IMG/VR virus record: IMGVR_UViG_3300025096_000009
Location: 1-64,000 of that record
DNA from: a virus
Length of the DNA stretch: 64,000 bases
Reading direction: 5' to 3' (one strand)
In this document: positions 25,488 to 34,939 of the stretch, piece by piece
Layout of the letters: each line of letters starts with the position of its first letter
Numbering within the stretch: the first letter of the stretch is position 1
Notes under the pieces: model-generated
What the model saw: the letters and a program-made list of their open reading frames with translations, nothing else
Database searches by the model: none
Told to the model about the DNA's origin: nothing
Program-made: the position numbers and the translations under genes

Positions 25488-25951
25488 TGTCAGGCGCAAA
25501 AGATCAAGAACCTTATGAATCTAATTTTGAAGGTTTAATAGGAGTCTTAATAGATTTAAAAACAACAATAGCTGGTAAGCAGGTTTACTCTGTTATAGGG
25601 TTTTCAGCTCCTGCGTTTGAGAATGTATCTCAAGGTGAGGCTTTATATTCACGTTCTAGTGATGGCAAAGTAGGTAAAGCAATAGCAAACGATACTGTTG
25701 ATAAAGCAAGTTGTATAGGGTTTGCTCAGACTTCGAAGTTGACAGGTGAAACAGTAAACTGTGTAACTCTTGGTCAATTAGCCTCTTCAGGACTGACTAG
25801 AGCTAGTGATTACTATTTATCTGGGGCAAGCGCGGGTGGTATAACTACAACACCTCCAACTGGAAGTGATAAATATCTAGTCCGTGTAGGTAGAGCATCT
25901 AGTACAACTCAATTAATTATCAAAATAGAAGCACCTATGGTTAGAAATTAA
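25487..25951 (+). CDS. Tail fibre-associated protein, paralogue of previous gene
   Basis: 154 residues, shorter than its neighbour by loss of an N-terminal stretch. Shared elements: EPYESNFEGLIGVLIDLK, FENVSQGEALYSRSSDGKVG and VRVGRASS. The pair may build a hetero-oligomeric part of the tail. Confidence 0.55.
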   Translation: MSGAKDQEPYESNFEGLIGVLIDLKTTIAGKQVYSVIGFSAPAFENVSQGEALYSRSSDGKVGKAIANDTVDKASCIGFAQTSKLTGETVNCVTLGQLASSGLTRASDYYLSGASAGGITTTPPTGSDKYLVRVGRASSTTQLIIKIEAPMVRN

Positions 25952-26025
25952 GGGCTATATCCTTGGTAAGATAGATAGAATAACAGTTCTTTTGAAATAT
26001 ATGCAGAACTGCGTTGGATTGAGGT

Positions 26026-28317
26026 ATGGCAACTAGAAAGTCACTTGTAATAGTCAGTGGATTATTCCAGGAGTTAAATACTTCTTCGGATAAGTTAGAT
26101 TTCGGTGGAAATACAACAGCTGATCTTACTGAGAATACTAATCTTTATTACACAACTGCACGAGCACGGGGTGCTGTAAGTATTGCCTCTGGTGAGGGAT
26201 TAACATATAACTCGTCTACAGGTGTATTAGGAACAAGTGCAATTCCTAATGCTCAATTAGCTAATAGTTCGGTAACCATTGGTAGCACTGCTGTTGCTCT
26301 AGGTGCGACTGTTACTACCTTTACTGGTATAACAGCGTTAACAGCAACGACTGGTAATGTCACCACGTTAAATATAGGTACAGATGCTGCTGCTAACTCT
26401 TTAAAGTTAACAACTAGTGGGCTGACTTTTGAAGGGGCTACGGCAGATGCTTATGAGACAACATTAACGGCTACTGATCCAACAGCTGATCGCACAATTA
26501 CACTTCCAAATGAAACTGGAACTGTATTAACGAGTGCGACTTCGATTGGAAATAGTAACCTTGCAAATAGTGCAGTAACTATTGGTAGCACCAGTGTCAG
26601 TCTTGGTGCAACAGTAACTACTTTTGTAGGACTCAGTTCTTTAACTTCGACTTCAGTAATAGGTACGACATTATATGCAGGAGCTATAGATGCTGCTAAT
26701 ACAATTAGCATTGGCAGTGGGAATATTATTTTTGAAGGTTCTACAGCGGATGCCTATGAAACGACCCTAACTGTTACAGATGCGACTGCAGATAGAACGA
26801 TTACATTCCCTAATGCAACCGGTACAGTTGCACTCCTTAGTTCTATTTCAGTTACAGATGCTGGTGGGGATGGAAGTCTTGCTTATAACAATTCAACAGG
26901 TGTTATCACATATACAGGACCTTCAGCTTCTGAAGTTAGGGCTCATATTAGTGTTGCTTCCGGTTCTGGGTTAACTTACTCCTCTGGAGAGATAGGAACA
27001 AATGCCATACCTAATGCCAAGTTAGCTAATAGCTCTATAACTATAGGTGGTTCAAGTGTTGCTTTAGGAAGCAGTCTTGCAACTATTACTGGTGTAACAT
27101 CGATCACATCAGCGGCTGTAGTTACTGATGATAGTGGATTCAGAATTAGAGATAACTCAGACAATACAAAACAATTAGCTTTTGAATGTTCAGGAATATC
27201 TGGTAGTACTACTAGAACTCTTACTGCACCAAACGTAAGCGGAACACTGTCTTTAATAGATGCAGCTGAGACTCTAACAAATAAGACATTAACTAGTGCT
27301 GTTCTAAACAGTACTATTTCAGGAACATCTATTAAGGATGAGGATAATATGTCTAGCGACTCTGCTAGTCATTTAGCTACACAGCAGAGTATTAAGGCGT
27401 ATGTAGACACGAAGATAACAGCTGAAGATTTAGATATTCAAACTGATTCTGGAAATATTGATATTGATTTAGATTCAGAGGCTTTAGTTCTTACTGGTGG
27501 TACAGGTATTGATACCAGTGCTACGGGAACTACAGTTACTTACGCTATTGATTCCACAGTTGCTACGCTATCTGGATCACAGACTTTAACTAATAAGACA
27601 TTAACTGCTCCTCTTGCTACTAGTATCCTTCTTACTGACTCAAATCTTATCTTTGAAGGGAATACTGCAGATGCTCATGAGACAACTCTGACCGTTTCTG
27701 ATCCGACTGCAGATCGTACAATCACGCTCCCGAATGCTACAGATACACTTGTTGGTAAGGCCACCACAGATACGCTAACAAATAAAACTTTAACCAGTGC
27801 TGTTTTAAATGACGCCATATCAGGAACGTCTATTAAAGATGAAGATAATATGTCGAGTGATTCGGCTACTCATTTAGCTACTCAGCAAAGTATTAAGGCA
27901 TATGTTGATACAAAAATTACAGCTGAGGACTTAGATGTTCAATCTGATTCTGGATCAATATCTATTGATTTGGATTCAGCAACATTAGTTCTTACTGGTG
28001 GCACTGGAATTGATACTAGCGCTACAGGATCAACAGTTACTTATGCCATTGATTCCACAGTGGCAACGTTAACTGGATCACAAACTCTAACTAATAAATC
28101 ATTAACTGCTCCTACAATTACAGGTGCAGTTACTGCTACTAGTGCTGTATTTACAGGAGCTAGTCCTCTCGTATTCGAAGGAGCCACAGCTAACGCTTAC
28201 GAAACTACTCTTGCAGTTACTGATCCAACTGCGGATCGAACTATTACATTACCAGATGATTCTGGAACTATGGCAACTGAAAGTTTCGCTACTGCAATAG
28301 CAGTTGCATTAGGATAG
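26026..28317 (+). CDS. Long tail fibre with internal repeats
   Basis: 763 residues of repeating beta-type sequence. Several copies of DRTITLPN-x-(T/S)GT and TLTNKTLT occur, as in phage fibres with trimeric beta-helical shafts. Residues about 417-530 and 583-696 are near duplicates. It is Thr/Ser-rich and cysteine-poor. A receptor-contact or shaft role is inferred; its C-terminus lacks an S74-type chaperone domain. Confidence 0.75.
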   Translation: MATRKSLVIVSGLFQELNTSSDKLDFGGNTTADLTENTNLYYTTARARGAVSIASGEGLTYNSSTGVLGTSAIPNAQLANSSVTIGSTAVALGATVTTFTGITALTATTGNVTTLNIGTDAAANSLKLTTSGLTFEGATADAYETTLTATDPTADRTITLPNETGTVLTSATSIGNSNLANSAVTIGSTSVSLGATVTTFVGLSSLTSTSVIGTTLYAGAIDAANTISIGSGNIIFEGSTADAYETTLTVTDATADRTITFPNATGTVALLSSISVTDAGGDGSLAYNNSTGVITYTGPSASEVRAHISVASGSGLTYSSGEIGTNAIPNAKLANSSITIGGSSVALGSSLATITGVTSITSAAVVTDDSGFRIRDNSDNTKQLAFECSGISGSTTRTLTAPNVSGTLSLIDAAETLTNKTLTSAVLNSTISGTSIKDEDNMSSDSASHLATQQSIKAYVDTKITAEDLDIQTDSGNIDIDLDSEALVLTGGTGIDTSATGTTVTYAIDSTVATLSGSQTLTNKTLTAPLATSILLTDSNLIFEGNTADAHETTLTVSDPTADRTITLPNATDTLVGKATTDTLTNKTLTSAVLNDAISGTSIKDEDNMSSDSATHLATQQSIKAYVDTKITAEDLDVQSDSGSISIDLDSATLVLTGGTGIDTSATGSTVTYAIDSTVATLTGSQTLTNKSLTAPTITGAVTATSAVFTGASPLVFEGATANAYETTLAVTDPTADRTITLPDDSGTMATESFATAIAVALG
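27271..28113 (+). repeat. In-frame duplication of 342 bp inside the tail fibre gene
   Basis: 27271-27612 and 27772-28113 encode nearly the same 114 residues (TLTNKTLTSAVLN ... SQTLTNK-x-LTAP), offset 501 bp. Many codons differ at third positions, so the duplication is older than the 19601 one. Confidence 0.75.
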
Positions 28318-28321
28318 TCTT

Positions 28322-28726
28322 ATGGCCACCCAAGTACAATTCCGTCGAGGATCAACAACTCAAACTTCCACCTTTATTGGTGCAGTCGGAGAAGTCACTG
28401 TAGATACAGATAAAAAAGTCTGTGTTGTTCATGATAACTCTACTAGTGGAGGTATAGCATTATTAAGAGAAGATGGTACCAATGCTTCTTTTGGACTCGG
28501 TTCGTTAACAAGCTGCGCTCTTAAATTTGCAAGTGATCCAAATACAGGACTTTATTCTCCTGGTTCTGATCAGGTAGCACTAGTTACTGGAGGTGTTGCT
28601 CAGCTTACAATAGATGGATCGGGCTCAGTAACCATGCCAGGTAACGTTTCTATTACAGGAAGCTTAACTGTCAATGGGCTGTTTAATTCCAACGACAACA
28701 TCGCTCTCATCGTCGCTCTAGGCTGA
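28322..28726 (+). CDS. Tail fibre adaptor/receptor-binding-type protein
   Basis: 134 residues. It starts MATQVQFRRGSTTQTSTFIG, a start shared by many phage receptor-binding proteins (Mtd-N-like). SDPNTGLYSPG is a frequent fibre motif that also occurs, as NDDNTGLYS, in the 29444 gene. Beta-rich throughout. Confidence 0.6.
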   Translation: MATQVQFRRGSTTQTSTFIGAVGEVTVDTDKKVCVVHDNSTSGGIALLREDGTNASFGLGSLTSCALKFASDPNTGLYSPGSDQVALVTGGVAQLTIDGSGSVTMPGNVSITGSLTVNGLFNSNDNIALIVALG

Positions 28727-28727
28727 T

Positions 28728-29069
28728 ATGGCAAATACCTTCAAACAATCAACTAAATCTAGCTTGGTTACGGATGCTGTAAGTAGTTCGAACGCCAACA
28801 TAGTAACTGCTGGTAACACTTCGACTCTTATTATTCTGAATGCACTTGTAGCTAATAAAACAAGTACTAGTGCCAACGTTGACGTCTATCTAGTCACTGA
28901 CAGTGGCGATGATGTCTATCTACTAAAGAGTGTACCAGTACCAGCTGGATCTTCTTTGGAGTTGATTACAGGAAGTAAAATTATTCTCGAATCTAGTGAC
29001 GTACTAAGGGCGCGTGCAGATACGGCATCAGCTTTAGATCTGACAATTAGTTACTTAGATCAGACTTAA
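28728..29069 (+). CDS. Small tail protein
   Basis: 113 residues, beta-rich (TSTLIILNALVANKTSTSANVDVYLV, split here for length: the first 20 residues are the strand core). It resembles short cyanophage tail-tip proteins with VYLLKSVPVPAGSSLEL. It begins right after the previous stop. Function unproven. Confidence 0.5.
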   Translation: MANTFKQSTKSSLVTDAVSSSNANIVTAGNTSTLIILNALVANKTSTSANVDVYLVTDSGDDVYLLKSVPVPAGSSLELITGSKIILESSDVLRARADTASALDLTISYLDQT

Positions 29070-29073
29070 TGTT

Positions 29074-29394
29074 ATGGGCTTATCTACTTTCGGAGATATA
29101 GGGGCTCTTCAAAGACAGTTTGAAGATATTAAAGTTGAGATTGACAAACAGTTTGATAAGGCGATTTTAAAATTAGATGAGACAAGTTGGGAGATTATTC
29201 GTAAGAAAAGGGATTTTTTAATACGGACTACTGATTGGACAATGACACCAGGTTGTACTGTTGATCAAGCTGCTTGGTCTGCCTATAGACAGTCTTTGAG
29301 AGACATCCCACAAACTTATAGTGATTATGGAAGTGTCGTTTGGCCAAAAGCACCTACAACAAATGGTCCAAATACTAAATTTGAAGCGGAATAG
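29074..29394 (+). CDS. Tail fibre assembly chaperone-like protein
   Basis: 106 residues. KRDFLIRTTDWTMTPGC, AWSAYRQSLRDIPQTY and VVWPKAP follow the pattern of phage tail assembly chaperones (Phag_tailAPC type: R-L-x-TDW, YRQxLRDIP, WP). Such proteins help fold or attach fibres. It sits directly before the longest fibre gene. Confidence 0.7.
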   Translation: MGLSTFGDIGALQRQFEDIKVEIDKQFDKAILKLDETSWEIIRKKRDFLIRTTDWTMTPGCTVDQAAWSAYRQSLRDIPQTYSDYGSVVWPKAPTTNGPNTKFEAE

Positions 29395-29443
29395 ATAAAT
29401 AGACTTCAAATACAATAGAGGATATAAGGTTTACTAAATACAA

Positions 29444-32323
29444 ATGTATATTGGGAATGATCTGCAAGTTGCGGAATCAGGCAACAAAATTATTGATGAT
29501 ATAAGCTCTAGTTTTAACGGGAGTACAACATCATTCGCGTTGCTGGTAGGTGGGGCAGCTCCTGTTCCTTTTCCAATCAATACTCAGCAGATTTATATAT
29601 CGGTCAACGGTGTACTTCAGGAACCAGATCCAACTGGTAGCGCAGGTTTTAAACTATTAGGAAATAATATTGTATTCAGTTCAGCTCCAGCTAATGGACA
29701 TGCTTTCTTTGGTGTCATCTTATCTGGTGCAGATTACGTCACAGTAGGTACGGAGTTCCCTGCAGGCAGTGCTACCGCTCCCTCTATTACCTTTGGAAAC
29801 GACGACAACACAGGACTATATTCTGTAACTGGTGGAACAGTAGGTTTCACTTCAGATGGTGTTCAAACCTTCACCATGGATAGTAATGGTTTTAACTTCC
29901 CTGATAGTAAGAAAGTAAACCTTGGATCTTCGTCGGATTTACAGCTTTATCATGACGGCTCCAATTCATACATAGAGGAAGCAGGAACAGGTAGTTTGTT
30001 TCTCCGAGCAACACCTTCTATTGAATTTAGAAAGGCAGGTGGTACTGAAAAGATGCTCTATGCGGAGCCTGATGCTCAAGTAGAACTCTATTATGACAAC
30101 ACCAAGCGTTTTGAAACCACTAACACAGGAACAAATGTTATCGGAATTCACGTAGACGATGGTGCTACACACGACGGAGATGTAACGTTTACTGGTGCAG
30201 CTGCTAGTGTTACGTGGGATAAGTCAGCAGATGATTTGATATTTAATGACAATGCAAAAGCCGCATTCGGTACTTCATCGGATTTAAATATCTATCATGA
30301 TGGATCTCATAGCTATATAGACAGTACTGGTACAGGTTATCTTCTTATACAAGACTCAGGAAACATATATATCAGAACTAATGATTTCCGTGTTCAAACA
30401 TCAGGTGGCAGTGAAACATGTATTACCTGTAGTGCAAACGGAGCAGTATCACTTAATTTTGACAATAGCACAAAATTTGCCACTACTTCAAGTGGTGCAA
30501 CGATAACAGGAGACCTAATTGTTGGTCAAATAACATCATCAGGTAACATAACGTCTAATGGTACGTACTTAACATTAACGGGTAATAGTTATAACGCATG
30601 GTGGGACAAAGCTGCTAGTGCTCTTGAGTTTCAAGATAATGCTAAGGCAACTTTTGGGACAGCAAATGATCTTCAAATTTATCATGATGGATCTAACTCA
30701 TATATAAAAGATGCAGGTACAGGTAATCTTTATATTTTCTCCGAAAACTTACGCATAGAAAATGCAGATGGAAGTGAGTCTTATATAGAAGCTAATGTTA
30801 ATGGGTCCGTAGAACTTTATTACGACAACTCAAAGAAATTTGAGACAACTTCAACGGGGGCTAAGGTCTCTAATGTTCTGGAAATAAATAGTAATGGAAC
30901 TTCAATTGCTGAAAATAATTTAAACTTCGAACCTTCTGGAAATGTTTATATTGATCATAGGACTACTTCACAAGATATAATTTTTAGGATGTCTAATTCT
31001 TCGGCGTTAGACACAACAGCATTAACAATAAAAGCTGACGGGTCTACTACACATCCCGATGCTATTAAGTCTAAATGGGGTGCTGGAGATGATCTTCAAA
31101 TCTACCATGATGGATCTAATAGTTATGTTCATAATGATAATGGATCTGGTAACTTCTATATACAAGGCGATGCTATTAGACTCAGATCAAAAACTGGTAC
31201 TGAAGATTATATAGTAGCTAATCATAATGGATCCGTAGAACTCTATTACGATAACGCTAAAACTTTTGAAACAGGTACAACAGGAGCAATCCTTAAAGGT
31301 GGTAATACAGGCGCAGCAACTGAATTACAAATTTTTGGTAATGAAGGTCAACGCGGTATATTACTGTTGGCTGCTGATGATGGAGATGATAATGCAGATT
31401 ATTGGCATTTTGAAGCAGGAACTGATGGAAACTTAAATATTCAAAATTACAGTGGAGGTTCTTGGGAAAATAGTTTACTTTTAAAAAGTGGTGCAGCCGT
31501 AGAACTCTATTATGATGACGCTAAGAAGTTAGAGACAACTTCAGCAGGTGCAACTGTAACAGGTAGTCAAAACTCAGCAGTTGAACTTAGGATAGAAAAT
31601 ACTAATAATAGTCAAAATGCTGCAATTGCAAAATTAAGCCTACATGGTGGTGATGCTGCAAACCAAGGACCAATAATAGAATTAGATAGAAATGGTGCTT
31701 ATCATCAAATAGAAGAAGATGCTTCTGGAAATTTAGATTTTAGTGATAACGGCACAGTTAAATATATAATGGAATCCGATGGTGATTTCCAAATATGTGA
31801 TGGCGATCTAATCATAGGAACTTCTGGTCACGGTATTGACTTTAGTGCTACAGGTGGTCCTACTGGTACCGGGGCTTCAAGTGATTCAGAAGTTCTTTCG
31901 GACTATGAACATGGGACATGGGTTCCTCTTTTAAGGAATGGAACTAATGAGATTACCTATACAACTGGTAATGCTTCTACAAAGTTTACCTACGTAAAAA
32001 TTGGTAGATTAGTCCATTTAACTTTTTGCTTAAACAATGAAACTACAGCAGGAACTACAGGTGGTAGTAGCAGTTTCCAAATACTAAATGCTCCTTTTGC
32101 TCCCGCTGCTGAGAGGATTATAAGTACACAAGTGCTTTGGTATGCTACTGGATTGCGTATAAACCAAACACCTATCTTTATGCACCTTCATACCGCTGGT
32201 AATTTTGAGGCATATAGAATGGTTTCTGCTACTGGTGGTTATACTTCAAATAATTGTGAAGTTGAGCAGGTCGGAGCTAGTAGTTATATGTTCTGGCGTA
32301 TGAGTTATGAAACCAGTTCATAG
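29444..32323 (+). CDS. Very long tail fibre with YHDGSNSYI repeats
   Basis: 959 residues. The N-terminus (DDISSSFNGSTTSF) matches that of the 49773 gene and is probably the virion-attachment part. The middle repeats the unit DLQIYHDGSNSYI ... SVELYYDN(S/A)KKFET about five to six times. The C-terminal end has GTSGHGIDFSA and a unique head likely to contact the receptor. Several repeats are nearly identical in DNA to those in the 47479 gene. A tail fibre is a confident call; the receptor is unknown. Confidence 0.82.
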   Translation: MYIGNDLQVAESGNKIIDDISSSFNGSTTSFALLVGGAAPVPFPINTQQIYISVNGVLQEPDPTGSAGFKLLGNNIVFSSAPANGHAFFGVILSGADYVTVGTEFPAGSATAPSITFGNDDNTGLYSVTGGTVGFTSDGVQTFTMDSNGFNFPDSKKVNLGSSSDLQLYHDGSNSYIEEAGTGSLFLRATPSIEFRKAGGTEKMLYAEPDAQVELYYDNTKRFETTNTGTNVIGIHVDDGATHDGDVTFTGAAASVTWDKSADDLIFNDNAKAAFGTSSDLNIYHDGSHSYIDSTGTGYLLIQDSGNIYIRTNDFRVQTSGGSETCITCSANGAVSLNFDNSTKFATTSSGATITGDLIVGQITSSGNITSNGTYLTLTGNSYNAWWDKAASALEFQDNAKATFGTANDLQIYHDGSNSYIKDAGTGNLYIFSENLRIENADGSESYIEANVNGSVELYYDNSKKFETTSTGAKVSNVLEINSNGTSIAENNLNFEPSGNVYIDHRTTSQDIIFRMSNSSALDTTALTIKADGSTTHPDAIKSKWGAGDDLQIYHDGSNSYVHNDNGSGNFYIQGDAIRLRSKTGTEDYIVANHNGSVELYYDNAKTFETGTTGAILKGGNTGAATELQIFGNEGQRGILLLAADDGDDNADYWHFEAGTDGNLNIQNYSGGSWENSLLLKSGAAVELYYDDAKKLETTSAGATVTGSQNSAVELRIENTNNSQNAAIAKLSLHGGDAANQGPIIELDRNGAYHQIEEDASGNLDFSDNGTVKYIMESDGDFQICDGDLIIGTSGHGIDFSATGGPTGTGASSDSEVLSDYEHGTWVPLLRNGTNEITYTTGNASTKFTYVKIGRLVHLTFCLNNETTAGTTGGSSSFQILNAPFAPAAERIISTQVLWYATGLRINQTPIFMHLHTAGNFEAYRMVSATGGYTSNNCEVEQVGASSYMFWRMSYETSS

Positions 32324-32347
32324 ACCGTAGCTAAATCTTTAAATAAG
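32321..32347 (+). repeat. Post-fibre conserved tract, copy 1
   Basis: TAGACCGTAGCTAAATCTTT begins at the stop codon of the fibre gene. A close copy follows the fibre gene at 49773-51392 (19 of the first 22 bases match). See the paired entry at 51398. Confidence 0.65.
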
Positions 32348-32354
32348 GAGAGTA

Positions 32355-32846
32355 ATGAAAGCACCAACTACTAATAATTGCTATAATTTTCGAGTTATAT
32401 CGATAGATAAGATTGTAGATGGTGACACAATAGATGTCACTTTCGATTTAGGCTTTGGTATTTGTAAATCTGAAAGAATTAGAGTAGCTGGTATTGATAG
32501 TCCAGAGAAAAGAACACGTAATCTTGAAGAGAAAGAATTAGGAATAGAAGCGAGTGAATGGCTTGAATGTCAATTAGAAGGCGCCATAGCAGGTGATGAA
32601 GATTTAGTGATTAAAACTGAATTAGAAGGAGGTAAAGGTAAATTCGGAAGGCTTTTAGGTTGGCTTTATATTGGCTATCCTGAATGTGAAAAAGATTGTA
32701 AGTGTAATTGCCATCATCAAGTCTCTATCAACGAGACAATGGTGGAAAAGGGATATGCATGGGAGTATGATGGCGGTACCAAATCCAAAGATCTCGAATC
32801 TTTAAGAGAAGTTCGTAGATCTCAGGGTACATTAATTTCTGAGTAA
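32355..32846 (+). CDS. Thermonuclease (staphylococcal nuclease)-like protein
   Basis: 163 residues. VDGDTIDV (residues 21-28), RIRVAGIDSPE (41-51) and GKFGRLLG (95-102) supply the SNase calcium site and the catalytic Arg43, Glu51 and Arg99. SNases cut DNA and RNA. A Cys/His cluster (Cys111, 115, 117, 119, His120, 121) is inserted in the C-terminal part and is not usual for the family. It has a ribosome site AAGGAG and no signal peptide. Likely role: host or foreign nucleic acid degradation. Confidence 0.85.
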   Translation: MKAPTTNNCYNFRVISIDKIVDGDTIDVTFDLGFGICKSERIRVAGIDSPEKRTRNLEEKELGIEASEWLECQLEGAIAGDEDLVIKTELEGGKGKFGRLLGWLYIGYPECEKDCKCNCHHQVSINETMVEKGYAWEYDGGTKSKDLESLREVRRSQGTLISE

Positions 32847-32849
32847 ATC

Positions 32850-33092
32850 ATGCAAAAAGTTGTTAACATCATCGCTATTTCGTCTGGTGTTGTATCTCTT
32901 GCCGTTATTGGGAGTGGTTTATTTATATACCTACAAAGAGATAAACTCGTTGATAGCGTTAAGACTCAAGTACTTAAATCAGTTGGTGGAGCACTACCTG
33001 GTTTAGTTGATACGAAGCTTCCCAGCATGACAGGACCTGCATTAGCTCCACCAGCTGCTCCTGCGCCTAAAGGCTTTGGTATACCTAGATAG
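32850..33092 (+). CDS. Cyanophage single-pass membrane protein
   Basis: 80 residues. The hydrophobic segment at residues 8-27 (IAISSGVVSLAVIGSGLFIY) is followed by a charged helix and a Pro/Ala-rich end finishing FGIPR. I recognise this as a conserved small cyanophage protein that precedes the gene found next here. The function is unknown. Confidence 0.65.
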   Translation: MQKVVNIIAISSGVVSLAVIGSGLFIYLQRDKLVDSVKTQVLKSVGGALPGLVDTKLPSMTGPALAPPAAPAPKGFGIPR

Positions 33093-33859
33093 TGGACGAG
33101 ATACCTGATATTCAGGTTGAACCAATAAATACATTTTTTGTTCCAGTAAGTACTCTTCCAACTGAGTTTCTACTTCCTGCTGCACCTCCTGTAACTGTAA
33201 TTATTGGTATTCCTGTAGTAGAGATGCCGGGATGTGTTGAATGGCATCCTGATGATAAGAGAGCAGGTAATTTACCGATAGAAGATGATAAAGGCGTAAG
33301 AACTTTATGCCCCAATGGACAGTATCCAAGCTTTAATGCGATGGATTACTCTCCAGAGGATTTACTTTATACGTCGGAGGCGCCACCACCTGCATATAAG
33401 TCTCCACCACCTCCTGAAGCTCCTGAGACAGGCGTTCCTGAGATTCCTAAGGAAGAAGTACCATGCCCTGGTCCTAATGCTCCTCGTATAGGAGACGTTG
33501 CTCAGAACCAGAAAGAGAAGGTTTCAGGGTTCAAATTAAATGAGAGTAAAACTATTTGCATTACGTTGTACGAAGATATAGGACCCGTTGAACAATTCCT
33601 ACCATCTCCTCAAGTTGTAGCAACAACTGCTACGATTGCGACGGTGGCCACGACATCGGCCCTCCTAGCAAAGCCTTTGGCTGATCTTCTTCTGAAGGTT
33701 GTGAAGCCTGCCGTGAAAAAGGCCATCGGAGCCATCCAAACCAAGCTTGGTCGGAAACCTCGGAAGTTATCTCTTTCGGAGATACAGGCGAATCGTTATC
33801 GGGAGAAGAAGGGTTTACTTCCGTTGAAGGAGTTGAAGAAGAAGAAGAAGGTGAAATAG
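33092..33859 (+). CDS. Conserved cyanophage membrane protein with basic C-terminus
   Basis: 255 residues, GTG start overlapping the previous stop. Pro-rich N-terminal half with MPGCVEWHPDD and EPPPEAPETG-like stretches. The conserved hydrophobic segment VATTSALLAKPLADLLLKVV (about residues 182-201) and Lys-rich end (KELKKKKKVK) are characteristic of a protein I know from T4-like cyanophages, where it is regarded as structural. The last 230 bp are antisense to the 33630 gene. Confidence 0.65.
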   Translation: MDEIPDIQVEPINTFFVPVSTLPTEFLLPAAPPVTVIIGIPVVEMPGCVEWHPDDKRAGNLPIEDDKGVRTLCPNGQYPSFNAMDYSPEDLLYTSEAPPPAYKSPPPPEAPETGVPEIPKEEVPCPGPNAPRIGDVAQNQKEKVSGFKLNESKTICITLYEDIGPVEQFLPSPQVVATTATIATVATTSALLAKPLADLLLKVVKPAVKKAIGAIQTKLGRKPRKLSLSEIQANRYREKKGLLPLKELKKKKKVK

Positions 33860-34511
33860 TATGTTGGTGAGGACCTACTACACCTGGTGGATTTACTAAT
33901 ATTACGTCTGAACATATCACTGCTGATTTGGATTTTGGATGAAAGCGTATTCCAGCCTTTAGGAGTTCAGCACAATTTTTAAGTCTTGCAATTTCGAAAT
34001 CTAATCTTTTATTAGCAACTAGTTGATTGGTATATTTAATTCTTGAATCCACGGCCCTTTTACATCTTGACTGCAATGATCCATCGAGGGGAATTGAGAT
34101 GGTAGCGGAGAGCCCATAATTAAAGTTGAACTGATCCTTCTGTCCTGTTCTTGTGGGTACATGATACAAGATGGATCCTGGATTATCGACGACCCCATCG
34201 TTATTGCCGTCAGAAACGTCGTATACAGGATCATTATAGTAATATTCTCTTGGTTCCTGCCAGCTGGTGCTGTCGGTCAAAAATGGCGTGATGTTTAGAG
34301 TAGGACCCTGACAGCTGATTCCGTCCCCATAGGTGTTGGTAATGTACGGTCCTTGCAAAACCTGGATGGCTTGGTTGGTAACAGAACCTGAGCTATTAGC
34401 CACAGGATTAGCAGTGGCGCTAACACCGCCAACGTCGCCCGCGCGTACTGCTGTGGGGAATAGTGCATTCGCATTGAGTAATACTAATAGAAGGTAGCTT
34501 AGTTGCTGAAC
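33630..34511 (-). CDS. Secreted cyanophage protein without a visible start codon
   Basis: Clear coding frame of about 290 residues: a hydrophobic leader (QQLSYLLLVLLNANALFPTA), then GDVGGVSATANPVANSSGSV, FNFNYGLSATISIP, ANKRLDFEIARLKNCAELLK and PPGVVGPHQH. I know closely similar secreted proteins from T4-like cyanophages. No ATG, GTG or TTG lies at the expected start; the only in-frame ATG (34668-34670) would add about 53 residues that are a shadow of the upstream gene. The coordinate given is therefore approximate. Possibilities are an unusual start, a frameshift from the upstream gene, or a sequence error. Confidence 0.6.
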   Translation of the reverse strand, partial: VQQLSYLLLVLLNANALFPTAVRAGDVGGVSATANPVANSSGSVTNQAIQVLQGPYITNTYGDGISCQGPTLNITPFLTDSTSWQEPREYYYNDPVYDVSDGNNDGVVDNPGSILYHVPTRTGQKDQFNFNYGLSATISIPLDGSLQSRCKRAVDSRIKYTNQLVANKRLDFEIARLKNCAELLKAGIRFHPKSKSAVICSDVILVNPPGVVGPHQHTISPSSSSSTPSTEVNPSSPDNDSPVSPKEITSEVSDQAWFGWLRWPFSRQASQPSEEDQPKALLGGPMSWPPSQS

Positions 34512-34930
34512 GTTGACGTTGTATCTGTGACGCTTTGGATCTCTGTGACTCTCTGAATTATTGTCTGGTTGACCATTCCGGGTGCTCGATACGTTTCGGT
34601 GAATTGGAAGCTGCCACCAGGATTTGCTATCGTCCAATTGGGTTTGTTTGCAGCATCTAGACCCGTCCATGTCGAAGTAACGCCTTGAAGAGTGTTGCTA
34701 TTTCCTGTTACTGAATCAGGAGATATACTTGCACCTGAATGCTGAACATTTGTGCCGGTCACAGTATACTGCCACCCTGTTTGGTAATCAATCGCATTAA
34801 TTGTCTCTGTCACTTTCGATGTAGTTTCCGTATGGCTAGTCATACCTCCTTGCGTGAAGTTTGGAATTACGGGAACTGCTCCAGCTTCAGGTATAAACAG
34901 TAGTGATAAGAAGAATAATAGCCGTTTCAT
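34499..34930 (-). CDS. Secreted protein with signal peptide
   Basis: 143 residues. Signal peptide MKRLLFFLSLLFIPEAGA, then a Thr/Ser-rich beta-type domain (TETINAIDYQTGWQYTVTGT; FTETYRAPGMVNQTIIQ). It is the middle gene of three secreted proteins on the minus strand. The end overlaps the frame of the next gene by about a dozen bases. Confidence 0.65.
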   Translation of the reverse strand: MKRLLFFLSLLFIPEAGAVPVIPNFTQGGMTSHTETTSKVTETINAIDYQTGWQYTVTGTNVQHSGASISPDSVTGNSNTLQGVTSTWTGLDAANKPNWTIANPGGSFQFTETYRAPGMVNQTIIQRVTEIQSVTDTTSTFSN

Positions 34931-34939
34931 AGTAGCTCA

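Noticed and set aside
34668-34670. ATG as the start of the 33630 gene
   Set aside because: It would place about 53 residues of out-of-frame shadow sequence before an obvious signal peptide and has no ribosome site.
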